Shown here: piece by piece, positions 49,824-58,800 of the stretch | Numbering within the stretch: the stretch's first letter is position 1 | Layout: each line of letters begins with the position of its first letter | Source of the DNA: CALMEC01 sp963765105 | GTDB taxonomy: Bacteria > Actinomycetota > Thermoleophilia > Miltoncostaeales > Miltoncostaeaceae | DNA length: 64,000 bases | Assembly (NCBI GenBank): GCA_963765105.1 | Contig: CAVXUW010000002.1 | Coordinates: 186,001 to 250,000 of the forward strand | Direction of reading: 5' to 3' | Program-made: the position numbers and the translations under genes | Notes under the pieces: model-generated | The model's database searches: none | What the model saw: only the letters and a program-made list of their open reading frames with translations | Told to the model about the DNA's origin: nothing

Positions 49824-51728
49824 CTACGAGGGGCTGAACGTGGGCAGCGCGCCCGGGGGCGCGGCGCTCTTGATGATCGGGATGTCGACGATGTCGCTCT
49901 TGCCAAGCGGGGCCTTCGGCCCTGCGCGCCAGCCGGCGTCGCGGATCGACCCGTCACGGCCGACGCTGAGGTAAAGCTCACTCGTGAATTCCAGGCCGAA
50001 CGCACCAGCCTTCGATCCCATCACGAACGTGGCGCTGCCGTCGCGGAAGTTCGACGAGAGCTTGCCGAACCCCGTCAGCAGTGGCAGAGGACCCCAGTCA
50101 CCCGAGACCTCCACCTCCGAACAGTTGACCTCCCAACCGAAACCAACCGGCGATCCGGGGGCGATCTCCGCTTCGCCCAGGCTGCCAGAGACCTTGAGTC
50201 CCTGAAGGGCCGGGGGGCACGGATTGGGGTTGATGGTGTCCGGCGCGGCGGTCGGGTTCGTCGGAGGCTCGGGTTGTGGGATGACGCAGACCATCTCGGC
50301 CAAGAACTCGGTCCCGACCATCGGAACGGCGCCGTCGATGATGAGCCCCCACATGGTGTCCCCGATCTCGTCGATGAACTGGGCCGCGATCTCGTTCTGG
50401 ACGGGGTCCGAGATGTTCTGAAGAAGCGCGTCCATGCGGCGGTGCGACACCCGCCACGACTCGCGCAGGGTCGCCTCCAACTGCGTCTGGCGGTTGAGCC
50501 ACACCGGGTGGTTCTGCACGAACGTCGGGTGGCATCGGTCGTACACGCAGTTCGGATCGGGGTTGCCGACGCAGTCGATCACCGCCGTGCGGGCCGACTC
50601 GCCGTCGGCGACCGCAAGCGCGGTGATCTCGTCGAGCAGCGACTGCGCCTTGGCCAGCTCCGCCTTCGCGGTCGGGGATGCCGGGACGGCGCTGATCGCG
50701 TTGCGCAGATCCGCCGATCGCTGGCTCTCCGCCGGTGAGGCTTTCAACCTCCACGCCGAGTCGAGTGCCACGAGCGTCGGGGCCCGAGCGGAGCGGGCGG
50801 TGAACTTCGCGTTGGTAGCCTCGTTCAAGCGTCCGTAGTACTCCGGGTATCCTCGCGCCTTCTCGGGCAGCGCCGGATACCCGATCGGCGGGAAGACGCC
50901 GTCCTTCCCGACGGTCAGGTCACCGAAGTCGCCGTCGCGATCCGCTCGGACCCCGACACATGACAGTCGCTCCTCGCTGCGCTCCAGCGGCCGTTTCATT
51001 GCGGCGCGGAACTCGCACGCGGCTTCGCTCTCCTTGTTCTGGCAGAGCAGCGCCACCCCGAGAGTCTCCCGGGCCTCCACAAGCCAAGGTGACGCCCTGA
51101 GCGCCGTCCGGGCGTCGACGGCCGCTGCCCGGAAGCGTCGGAGCGCGACGAGCGCCGCCGCGCGGTTGGCCAGAAGTACCGTGGTGCTGGAAAGGCTGTG
51201 TGACGCCAGACGCCGAGCAGGCAGACGACGCGCCTGATCGAGGAACGCGAGCGCCTCTGACGGGCGGTCGAGTGTAAGGAGCATCGCGGCGGCGTCGATG
51301 AGCAGGAGCGGATCGCCCGGATGGTTCGCGCGGGCCGCGAGGAGCGCCGCGAGCGCACCCTTGGGCGAGCCCTTCAGACCGGCCGCCGCCGCCAGACGCT
51401 GCCCGCCCAGGCTCGTCCGTACGAAACGGCTGCGTTTGAGCTTGGCGTACCGGGCGCCCTTGCTTCCGACGAGTTGATTCGCGCGCGCCAGTGCCGCCGT
51501 GAAGGTCAGGGGGCGCTGTCTGAGGGCGGCCGGCCGGAACGACGAGGGGAAGCAGGCCAGCCGGGCGATCGTCAAGTTCGCCGAGCCGGCTGAGTCGGGA
51601 AGCGGCTGCCGCGAGTTGCGGAACGAGAGCGAACCCGTAATCGCTCCGGCGGCCGGGACCACTACCACCAGCGCGACGATTGCGCCGAGCGAAGAAGTGA
51701 CCGCTCGCCGGAGCCAAGTGCCCTCCAT
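49824..51728 (-). CDS. exported TPR-like protein in the tRNA-Arg insertion
   Basis: 634 residues. Signal/anchor segment SSLGAIVALVVVVPAAGAI. Residues ~110-240 show helical pairs of TPR type (PLLLIDAAAMLLTLDRPSEA, LANRAAALVALRRFRAAAVD, WLVEARETLGVALLCQNKES). A middle segment has four Cys in CVGNPDPNCVYDRCHPTF, and the C-terminal ~130 residues look beta-rich. Not a family I recognise, and not a known phage structural protein. It lies between att copies, so it is probable cargo. Start ATG 51728 lacks a clear ribosome site. Confidence 0.6.
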   Translation of the reverse strand: MEGTWLRRAVTSSLGAIVALVVVVPAAGAITGSLSFRNSRQPLPDSAGSANLTIARLACFPSSFRPAALRQRPLTFTAALARANQLVGSKGARYAKLKRSRFVRTSLGGQRLAAAAGLKGSPKGALAALLAARANHPGDPLLLIDAAAMLLTLDRPSEALAFLDQARRLPARRLASHSLSSTTVLLANRAAALVALRRFRAAAVDARTALRASPWLVEARETLGVALLCQNKESEAACEFRAAMKRPLERSEERLSCVGVRADRDGDFGDLTVGKDGVFPPIGYPALPEKARGYPEYYGRLNEATNAKFTARSARAPTLVALDSAWRLKASPAESQRSADLRNAISAVPASPTAKAELAKAQSLLDEITALAVADGESARTAVIDCVGNPDPNCVYDRCHPTFVQNHPVWLNRQTQLEATLRESWRVSHRRMDALLQNISDPVQNEIAAQFIDEIGDTMWGLIIDGAVPMVGTEFLAEMVCVIPQPEPPTNPTAAPDTINPNPCPPALQGLKVSGSLGEAEIAPGSPVGFGWEVNCSEVEVSGDWGPLPLLTGFGKLSSNFRDGSATFVMGSKAGAFGLEFTSELYLSVGRDGSIRDAGWRAGPKAPLGKSDIVDIPIIKSAAPPGALPTFSPS

Positions 51729-51806
51729 GCCACGGACGCTACCGAGCGGACTCGGGGTTTACAACGCTGCCCTCGGGGACCGATCTTTGAACGCCGGGGA
51801 GGGCGA

Positions 51807-52424
51807 TTACCGCAGCACGATCGACTGGCCGACCACCCTACCCCCGGTCGGGAGCTTGACGATCGCGGTGAGGAGATACCGATACCCCCCCGAAGGAATC
51901 GGCCGAGATGCGCGAAGCGTCGCCGCGCTGCGGCCGCTCGGGATGCGAATCGTCAGCCGCCGCGTGCCGGGTACCAGCATGGGGCCCTCCAGCCGGAGCG
52001 TCACTGCCGCGCGCCGCGCCGCGGGCGAGCGCCACAGGTCACACCGCAAGGAGCGCGTGCTCACCCGACTCGCACGGCGACACGTCGCACGCACGACGGG
52101 CCGCAGGCTTCTCACGACCGAGATGGTGCCCGCGCGCGTGTTCATCAGCAGAACGTCTTGGCGGCCATCGAGATCGAGATCGCCCGTGGCGATCCTGTCT
52201 ATCCTGTCCCCTCGTGTCGCCCCGAAGGGGATGGGGAAGTCGAAGCCACCTCGCGCTCCGGCGGGCGCCGCGGCGAGGCCGTAACTGCGGGTCTGGACGA
52301 TGTCTGCTCGCCGGTCCCCGTTCACGTCCGCGACGTCAATCAGCCACGTGTCGGGCGCAACGGTGGCCGCCCCGTGCCTGTGCCTGAAGCCTCCCTGCCC
52401 ATCACCCTCGAGGACGTCAATCGC
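51807..52424 (-). pseudogene. FG-GAP/VCBS-type repeat protein, N-terminal part missing
   Basis: Ca-binding FG-GAP motifs DVADVNGDRRADIVQTRSYG and TGDLDLDGRQDVLLMN, then an Arg/Ser-rich beta domain. The first standard start (GTG 52325) falls inside the first repeat, and coherent sequence (LEGDGQGGFRHRHGAATV) continues upstream to a stop at 52425-52427 with no standard start. FG-GAP proteins normally carry several propeller blades, so this is the 3' remnant of a longer gene. Two cysteines in the C-terminal domain. Confidence 0.6.
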
Positions 52425-52494
52425 TCAAAGCCGTCGTCGAGGATTGCACGACGTTGACGCTGGCGCCCGCCGCCCGCGGCGGCGCGGGCGGTGG

Positions 52495-53301
52495 CTACCG
52501 CCGCCCGGCCGACAGTCGATAGCGGCGGACCTCCGTCACGGGCCGGTATCCGACGTTTACGTAGAACGGCCCGGCCTCGGAACCGTGCGAGAAGCCCTTC
52601 GCCGCCGCGCCCGAGCCCGCCATCACGCAGACGACGTGCGATCGGCTGCGGCCATCCCCGTAGAAGACCAGGTCTCCCGGGGCGGCCTCGGCCAGCGTGA
52701 TCTCCCGGCCGTGGTCCACGAGGGTGCCGGTCCATCCCTGCCCGTCGTACCCGCGCCCGTTCGGGTCGGGCGCGGCGGCCTGGAAGTACAGCCACGTGAC
52801 GGAGCTGGAGCAGTCCTCGAAGATCGGGAACCGGGGCAGGAGCAGGCCCTGACGCACACCCTGCATCCTCTTGGCGAGGAGCCGCGCCCGCGCCCCGGGC
52901 CCGGCGTACCGGATGACGTCGCTGTTGTCGATCATGATGTGGGCAGCCCGGACGATCTGCTCCACGGCGGCGGCGCGCCGGACCGTCGCGGCCGCAGCGG
53001 CCCGGCGCGCACGCTGTTCCCCGACGAAGACGTTGATCTGCTTGCTCTCGTCGTTGTTCAGGAACTGGCGGTCCAGGATCGCCCACACGCGGAGGCCGAT
53101 GTTCCCCGTCGCCTGCAGCCCGGCGGCCCGCTGGATGCCCTCGACCGCGCGCCGGGTGTTGCTGCCGAAGTAGCCCTTCGCCTTGACGTCGGTGTGCCCG
53201 GCGCGGCGAAGCGCGCGCTGGACAAGCGTGAGCGGGGTTCCGTAGAATTTACCGTCAGCGAGCATGTTGCCGGGGAACTCGGCGCGGATCGCGACGCTCA
53301 C
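52495..53301 (-). CDS. endolysin-like peptidoglycan-binding and NlpC/P60 protein
   Basis: 268 residues, no signal peptide. Residues ~15-85 are a PG_binding_1 domain (GYFGSNTRRAVEGIQRAAGL). Residues ~130-260 are a cysteine peptidase of NlpC/P60-type with Cys in FEDCSSSVTWLYFQA, His in SRSHVVCVMAG and the PGDLVFYGDG turn. The domain pair and lack of a secretion signal fit a phage endolysin cleaving stem peptides. Its start overlaps the stop of the small gene upstream (ATGA), as in a lysis cassette, but no holin is recognised. Confidence 0.75.
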   Translation of the reverse strand: MSVAIRAEFPGNMLADGKFYGTPLTLVQRALRRAGHTDVKAKGYFGSNTRRAVEGIQRAAGLQATGNIGLRVWAILDRQFLNNDESKQINVFVGEQRARRAAAAATVRRAAAVEQIVRAAHIMIDNSDVIRYAGPGARARLLAKRMQGVRQGLLLPRFPIFEDCSSSVTWLYFQAAAPDPNGRGYDGQGWTGTLVDHGREITLAEAAPGDLVFYGDGRSRSHVVCVMAGSGAAAKGFSHGSEAGPFYVNVGYRPVTEVRRYRLSAGRR

Positions 53302-53552
53302 GAGGACTCGCCGATGTCCCCGGGCCCGAAGACCGACTCGGGGTCGGGCAGCGGCTCGTCGCTAACGCCGCCGACGTCGCCACGGTCCTTGGGAATTGCG
53401 CTGTCGTCGGCGAGCTCAGGAGTGTCCTCGGGCAGGAGTAGCCCGCCGGGCTCGGCGACAACGTCGACCAGGATGTTGGGCTCGTTGCCCGGTCTGCCCG
53501 GTCCGGGTCGTTCGAAGTCGACCCTTCCCCGGCGTCTCCGCGCCCCCGTCAT
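53298..53552 (-). CDS. small acidic protein upstream of endolysin
   Basis: 84 residues, basic start (TGARRRRGRVDFERPG) and acidic, Pro-rich remainder (LPEDTPELADDSAIPKD), probably disordered. Translationally coupled to the endolysin gene by ATGA overlap. No family recognised; likely a phage accessory protein. Confidence 0.45.
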   Translation of the reverse strand: MTGARRRRGRVDFERPGPGRPGNEPNILVDVVAEPGGLLLPEDTPELADDSAIPKDRGDVGGVSDEPLPDPESVFGPGDIGESS

Positions 53553-54057
53553 GGAGCAACGCTAACCGCAACAAGGTGCACGGTCAAGCAACGGCGCGCA
53601 TCGAGCGTGGGACAGCCGTACGTGGGCAGGCGACGAGGTTTCCGCCGACGCGTCCGCCCCGCTCTCCTCACGAGAGCCCCGTGGGAACGGCCTCTCTCGG
53701 CGCAATGGAACTGGTGCTCTCGCTTTCACGCCGAGGCCCGCTCTGCCGAGGCCCGGCAGCACCTCGCCCAGCACGGCTACGAGGGGATGTCTCCTCGCGG
53801 CCATCGCACACGAGGCCGGGAGCGGGTCGCGTCGGTCGTCTGGCGCGCGCTCGGTGGACGGGTCCCGCGACGAGTGTGAGTCCGGGCATCTCCGATCCGG
53901 TTGAGAGTTGCACCCAGCGCAGAGGTGATGGGTCAACGGGGGGTCAACACGAGCCCTCGAATCGAGCCGAAACGCGAGCGTCTCTTCTGGACAGGGTATG
54001 GTTTCGATACCGCCGATAGCCAGATTGACCGCATGATGCCGAGACGGTTCTCTGCAC
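53553..54057. other. gene-free right end of the insertion
   Basis: 505 bp before the third att copy. An integrase gene would be expected at one end, but no tyrosine- or serine-recombinase motif is visible in any frame. Arg-rich open frames here are not convincing. Confidence 0.5.
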
Positions 54058-54100
54058 CTGCGAAACCGAAGGTCACAGGTTCGAATCCTGTCTGGCGCGT
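54058..54100 (+). repeat. att core, right-end copy
   Basis: Matches the tRNA-Arg 3' end over 43 bp with one substitution (CTGCGAA for CTACGAA in the anticodon loop). Marks the right boundary of the inserted DNA. Confidence 0.85.
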
Positions 54101-54141
54101 CGGGCGCATTGAGTGCGTTGTCCTTTCGAGAGGGGAGCACC

Positions 54142-54744
54142 GTGGGCACATCGCCACCCGCCACACCCGGCTCGTACCCGATTCGGCAAATCGTCACCGA
54201 CGATCTGGCACGAAACCGCGCGACGGTCTTCTTCCGGATCATCCTCGCGATCCCCCATCTCATCTGGATAGCTCTGTGGGGTGTCGCCGCCTTCGTCGTG
54301 CTCGTGATCAACTGGTTCGCCACCCTCATCGCCGGCCAATCGCCGGACTGGGCGCATCAGTTCCTCAGTGCGTACACGCGTTACACGGCTCAGCTGACGT
54401 CCTACCTCTACTTCGCGGCTGACCCCTATCCCGGGTTTCTCGGTGGGCCGGGCTACCCGCTCGACCTCGAGATCGACCCACCCGCTCCTCAGCGACGAGT
54501 CATCACATTGTTCCGGGTCATTTTGGTCATCCCGATGGCGATCGTTTCGGGCGTGTTCCAGTACGTTCAGGTCGCCGTCGCATTCGTCTCCTGGTTCTAC
54601 ATCCTCTTCACCGGCCGGATGCACCCGGGCATGAGGAACATCATCGCGTTCTGTATCGCCCTCAACGCACGTGTGAACGGCTACATCCTGTTGCTCACTG
54701 ATCGTTACCCGACCTTCTCGGAGAACGAGTTTCCAACGTCATGA
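54142..54744 (+). CDS. DUF4389 membrane protein
   Basis: 200 residues with three or four TM helices: FRIILAIPHLIWIALWGVAA, VVLVINWFATLIAGQ, then FRVILVIPMAIVSGVFQYVQ and VAFVSWFYILFTGRM. The two PHLIW/IPM-type halves are the DUF4389 duplication. N-terminal SYPIRQIVTDDLARNR is typical. GTG 54142 follows GAGGGGAG. First gene after the insertion's right boundary. Function unknown. Confidence 0.8.
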   Translation: MGTSPPATPGSYPIRQIVTDDLARNRATVFFRIILAIPHLIWIALWGVAAFVVLVINWFATLIAGQSPDWAHQFLSAYTRYTAQLTSYLYFAADPYPGFLGGPGYPLDLEIDPPAPQRRVITLFRVILVIPMAIVSGVFQYVQVAVAFVSWFYILFTGRMHPGMRNIIAFCIALNARVNGYILLLTDRYPTFSENEFPTS

Positions 54745-54796
54745 GTTGGTTCGCGGCAGGTTGGTGAGCGACGGCTCCAAGGGAGACGGTTGGGCC

Positions 54797-57313
54797 TTAC
54801 CGTCGGCGGGCGACGCGAACGACAAGGCCGAGTTCAGGGATCGTCGCCCAGGCACCGCCCGCGACCGCCACGATGGATGAGCCGATGTTCGCGTCACTGC
54901 TGTGGGTGGGCGGCCCAAAGGAGATGGGCGCGCTGTAGCGGGCGGTTGCCGAATCGATGAACCGCGCCTCACGACGGGTGCCACGCCGCGCGCCGACACC
55001 GGCGCGCACCATCCAGATTCCGTCCTGCCCGACCGACGCTGATGCGGCTTCCTCGAGGAAGTAGCTGGACGAATCGTCCGATGGGAGAAAGATCCCCGGT
55101 CCTGATGGTCCGCCACGTGGATCGAGGCGCCTGATCGTCGGACCCAGCGTCCAGACCTGCTCGCCTCCCGTCGCCAAGGTTCCGGTGCCGATGACGTTCT
55201 GTATGCGAACGCCACGTGGGCTCGTACGGTTGATTTGAAGGACCTTCAAGGGCGCACTTGAGAAGAAGTCGTCCGGCCGTCCCGCTATCCAAATGGCGTT
55301 CCCCGCCTGGGCAATGGCGCTGACGTCGGCGATGGCCTCGGAGAACGCGAACGGGATGCGCTCAACCGTGCGTCCACGTGTGTCGACATGAATCACGCGG
55401 AGGTTGGCGAAGGTGAATGAACTCCAATCGAAACGTCCCACAACAACCCAGGCGCCTGCGGTGTTCGCTGTCATGGCGAGCAGGTAGTCATCGGGCGAAC
55501 GCGACACGCGAATCGTGGCCTGGCGTCGCCCTGTGGTGCCATCGATGAGGCCAAGCTGTCGCGCCTCGGCGACCCACACATGACCGCCATGCGCGGCAAT
55601 CACGGAGGCCTCACCCACCCGTAGGGACTTCCCGATACGACGCCCCGTCGCCGAATCGAATCGAGCCACTGTACTCGTACGGTCACCGACGAGTGCCCAT
55701 ACGATTCCATTCGTCAGCGCGAGCCCGCGGATTGTTCCGCCAAAGGCGACGGTTGGTTCGGCAGAACGTCGCGTGACAACGATCTTCGCGGGCGACAGGG
55801 ACGCTGCGCCCTGGTCCACGAGGCGCATCCGGAAGGTCCGACGGCCAGGTGCCCCGCCCGGAGCTCTCATCGACGCCGTGCGGCCTGAGAACCTCTGGGA
55901 ACGCCTGGTGATCCAGCGACTGCCGCGGCGCTCCTGTAGCTGAAGTTGTGCCCGGACGACCCCCCGAGACACCCGCACGTCGATCCCGACAAGGGAGCCG
56001 GCGAGGACCTCTTTCGGAGCGGTGATCGTCTCGATCGTTGCCGGTACACGCTGAGGTGACTCGCCGTATTCGACGAGACGCCGGATCACCAAACGTTGTT
56101 CAATTTCGAACAACGATGTGAGGGCGACTGCGCGACCGGAGGGTGCGATCGCGATCTCATCCACATTTTCCGGGCCGATGTCGGGAGCGACCAGGGCCTG
56201 CGATCGGCTCCACAGTCCGTTCGCAGTTCCAATCGACGCGCGAAAGCTCCCCTCAAAGGCCGCGTCCACCACCGAGACCCACGCAACGACCGCCGCTGCC
56301 GAATCGTTCACGTCGACAACAACCCGACTGAACGGAACGTTCCGAGCGAGGCGGGCCGGGGCGGCAAACCCGCCGCCGGCGGCGGCGCGGGCGACCATGA
56401 CGGAATACCCGGCTCGGCCGTCATCGGCGGTCCACGCGACAACGGCGGTTCCGTTCGGACTGGACTGCATCACGGGTTGGGCGTCGCGGCTGGCAGAGCC
56501 CAAGGAGACCGCGGGTTCCCATGCCGATGTTGTCGCCCGGATCTGGGACGTCCACAACTTCGCGGACTCGGTCCATGCCACGCGGGCGTTGCCAGCGTCA
56601 TCGATGGCAATGTCCGCCGCGTCGATGGGTGAGGTGCTTGTTCGAATCGTCAGCGGATCACTCCACGGCGCATCCGGGGCGGATCGGGTGATTGCTCGGA
56701 GCTGGACGTTCGTGTCGGATACGGACTCCACCCAAACAACGGCAGCGGCGCCGGACCTGGCCAACGCGTAGCCACGGAGGGTTGACGCCACCTTCGGCGT
56801 GGAGACGATCCGACCCCTTTCCGGGGCGCCGGTGGCCCGGGAGCGGTAGGCCACGCCGATCTGGGGCGTTTCCCCGGCATTCCAGGTGATGAATCCGTCG
56901 CCAGAAGGGGAGAGGCGCGCAGCCATGTTCCCATTCCGAGCGAATGCAAACACCGCCGAGATCGGAAGATCGACCGGGGAGGCCAATGGCGTGCCGCCAG
57001 TGGGAGTGAACACCAGGGAAACGCCGTCCTCATCCACACGCCCGTCGAGCGTGTCGCCCGTCGCGTTCACCGCGATGTCGCGGGCAAAGAAGAAGGTGCT
57101 GGGTGAGGTGATCTGAACGCGTGTCAGTGTGGGCTCACCGTCGGCGTTCTTGGGGATCTCGACGAAGGTCTTTGGGGGGTTTATTGTCGAGAAGCGATCA
57201 ACTTCGACCGGGGAACCCCAGCCCGGGGCCGCGGCACCGATCGGTGCGAAGGCGAACGTCGACAACGTGGTGATGACGAGAGCGCCAACGGCGCGACGAA
57301 TCCTTCTCAACAC
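54797..57313 (-). CDS. large exported protein with beta-propeller-like repeats
   Basis: 838 residues. GTG 57313 is preceded by AGGAGG, and the signal peptide is RRAVGALVITTLSTFAFAPI to about GAA-A. Residues ~40-420 hold repeating W-rich strands of the type GNARVAWTESAKLWTSQIRA, GTAVVAWTADDGRAGYSVMV and AAVVAWVSVVDA. Residues ~530-838 hold a second set (IVWALVGDRTSTVARFDSAT, HVWVAEARQLGLIDGTTGRR, AIWIAGRPDDFF), consistent with two propellers and an intervening Ig-like domain. Probably extracellular binding; ligand unknown. Confidence 0.7.
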   Translation of the reverse strand: MLRRIRRAVGALVITTLSTFAFAPIGAAAPGWGSPVEVDRFSTINPPKTFVEIPKNADGEPTLTRVQITSPSTFFFARDIAVNATGDTLDGRVDEDGVSLVFTPTGGTPLASPVDLPISAVFAFARNGNMAARLSPSGDGFITWNAGETPQIGVAYRSRATGAPERGRIVSTPKVASTLRGYALARSGAAAVVWVESVSDTNVQLRAITRSAPDAPWSDPLTIRTSTSPIDAADIAIDDAGNARVAWTESAKLWTSQIRATTSAWEPAVSLGSASRDAQPVMQSSPNGTAVVAWTADDGRAGYSVMVARAAAGGGFAAPARLARNVPFSRVVVDVNDSAAAVVAWVSVVDAAFEGSFRASIGTANGLWSRSQALVAPDIGPENVDEIAIAPSGRAVALTSLFEIEQRLVIRRLVEYGESPQRVPATIETITAPKEVLAGSLVGIDVRVSRGVVRAQLQLQERRGSRWITRRSQRFSGRTASMRAPGGAPGRRTFRMRLVDQGAASLSPAKIVVTRRSAEPTVAFGGTIRGLALTNGIVWALVGDRTSTVARFDSATGRRIGKSLRVGEASVIAAHGGHVWVAEARQLGLIDGTTGRRQATIRVSRSPDDYLLAMTANTAGAWVVVGRFDWSSFTFANLRVIHVDTRGRTVERIPFAFSEAIADVSAIAQAGNAIWIAGRPDDFFSSAPLKVLQINRTSPRGVRIQNVIGTGTLATGGEQVWTLGPTIRRLDPRGGPSGPGIFLPSDDSSSYFLEEAASASVGQDGIWMVRAGVGARRGTRREARFIDSATARYSAPISFGPPTHSSDANIGSSIVAVAGGAWATIPELGLVVRVARRR

Positions 57314-57476
57314 TGCTCCTCCTGAGCACGATCTACTTCTCACCCGGGACAAATCGTCCTTGACGCCTTAGTGAGTTTAGACGGAGTTAAGGGAATGTCT
57401 GCCCCCCGTAAGTCGAGGTTCACATCCCGGACCTAGCGTCGACGGCGTTCACTCTCCCAAACAATCTGGAGGATGT

Positions 57477-58496
57477 ATGAAACGCCAACTGGGCCGTGTC
57501 GGGGTCGCTGTGACCGCCGTACTGGCCGTCGCCGCACCAACCGCCGCTTTTGCGACGGGCGAGGCTGAGGAGCGCAAGCAGTTCGTTGCGAGCGCCATTG
57601 AGAACACCACCACCGACCAGGCGACGCTTCGTCTGCAGAAGGCCATCGACAAGGACGGGGAATGGGCCCGCTACGTCGTGACCGAATCATCCAACCGCGC
57701 CGACGCCGAGCGTCGCGGCGTCAACTGGTCGCCCAAGCTCGCCAACGCACGTGGCACTACCGCCGTGCAGCGCGGGTGGCTCGACTGGCGCGGTGTCCTT
57801 CATGTTGAGGACACTGTCGACTTCACGCCCACCCGTGTCGTGACACCCGGACCGGGCGGTTTCCCGCCGGCTGCCGCAACTCCCGGCGCCGTTGGTCAGG
57901 CCCGTTACAGCCCACTCGTTCAGCTTCCAAACGGCACGGTCATCAACGCGCCCCACATTCAGAACGCCAGCGGTGAGCACGACAAGCTCGTAAAACCCAT
58001 CGCCGGTCGTTACGCGACGTTCCAGGAGACCGAGGGCTTCTACGAAGGTAAGGACGTCTACTACGTGTCGTTCGAATCCTCAGCACCGGACATCGCAGCC
58101 CTCGAAGGTGCCACGTACGCACCGAACCTCAACGCTGCTCCCGGCCTCGGCTCCAACGAGCGCAGCTCGGCACGCAGCGGCATCGCCCCGTTCGTCAACG
58201 GCCAGACCGGCGTCGACAACCCGAACCGTCAGGGACTCAACTCGGCGCTTCTGGGTGAAGGCGACCCGCTCAACGTGGTTGAGTCACGACCGCGTCAGAA
58301 GGAGTACAGCCCACTGTGGGATGTCCACGCTGCGGTCTGGACCGACACGGCCATCTCCTCGGGGCAGCGCGTCCTCCAGGACGACTTCGAGTCCATCGAG
58401 AAGCTCGCTGACGGCGGCGCCATCACGGGTCCCGGCGGCTCGTTCGACGCCATCGGCGCAATCGTCAACTGCCCGGTGATCAGCATCGAGAAGTAG
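57477..58496 (+). CDS. exported protein of unknown function
   Basis: 339 residues. Signal peptide KRQLGRVGVAVTAVLAVAAP to about AFA-T. The mature part has QARYSPLVQLPNGTVINAPH and FNGQ/YAT-like strands (YEGKDVYYVSFESSAPDIAA, EYSPLWDVHAAVW), which recall exported proteins of unknown function seen in soil actinobacteria. One Cys near the C terminus (NCPVISIEK). ATG 57477 has GGAGG upstream. Divergent from the propeller gene. A small CGGGC/GCCCG hairpin at 58502-58515 follows. Confidence 0.65.
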   Translation: MKRQLGRVGVAVTAVLAVAAPTAAFATGEAEERKQFVASAIENTTTDQATLRLQKAIDKDGEWARYVVTESSNRADAERRGVNWSPKLANARGTTAVQRGWLDWRGVLHVEDTVDFTPTRVVTPGPGGFPPAAATPGAVGQARYSPLVQLPNGTVINAPHIQNASGEHDKLVKPIAGRYATFQETEGFYEGKDVYYVSFESSAPDIAALEGATYAPNLNAAPGLGSNERSSARSGIAPFVNGQTGVDNPNRQGLNSALLGEGDPLNVVESRPRQKEYSPLWDVHAAVWTDTAISSGQRVLQDDFESIEKLADGGAITGPGGSFDAIGAIVNCPVISIEK

Positions 58497-58599
58497 CCCC
58501 ACGGGCTGCGGCCCGATGACGTGATGTCTACGGCGCCGGTGGGGTGGGATCCACCGGCGTTGTCGACCTTGGTGGTGTGGGTGGTTTTCGCGGGCGCCG

Positions 58600-58800
58600 C
58601 CGGCGTGCTGGGCGTCGACGGGGCCAGCCGCCCGCCTCCGACCGAGAACCCAGCTGCGGGATCCACACACCGTGCAGACCGTGAGCCTCGAGAAGGCGCA
58701 TTCCGTCATTCCGGCCCAGGACGAACGCGGCCTTCGCCGCCACCTCTGCCTGCTCACACGTGGGTGCCGAGACGGCGACCGGCCCCGTCGCCCTGGAGAA
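58600..58800 (-). pseudogene. possible ApbE C-terminal remnant
   Basis: One minus-strand frame reads GPVAVSAPTCEQAEVAAKAA and VLGRNDGMRLLEAHGLHGVW. This resembles the C-terminal part of FAD:protein FMN transferases (ApbE: 'v.aptc..Ad..aTa.fvlG...g...l'). No N-terminal part is present, because the upstream sequence is the antiporter gene in another frame. Probably a remnant; the match is by eye only. Confidence 0.35.

Noticed and set aside
53396..54019. Arg-rich plus-strand frame at the right end of the insertion, considered as an integrase
   Set aside because: No R-H-x-x-R...Y pattern of tyrosine recombinases and no serine-recombinase motif; composition typical of non-coding GC-rich DNA.
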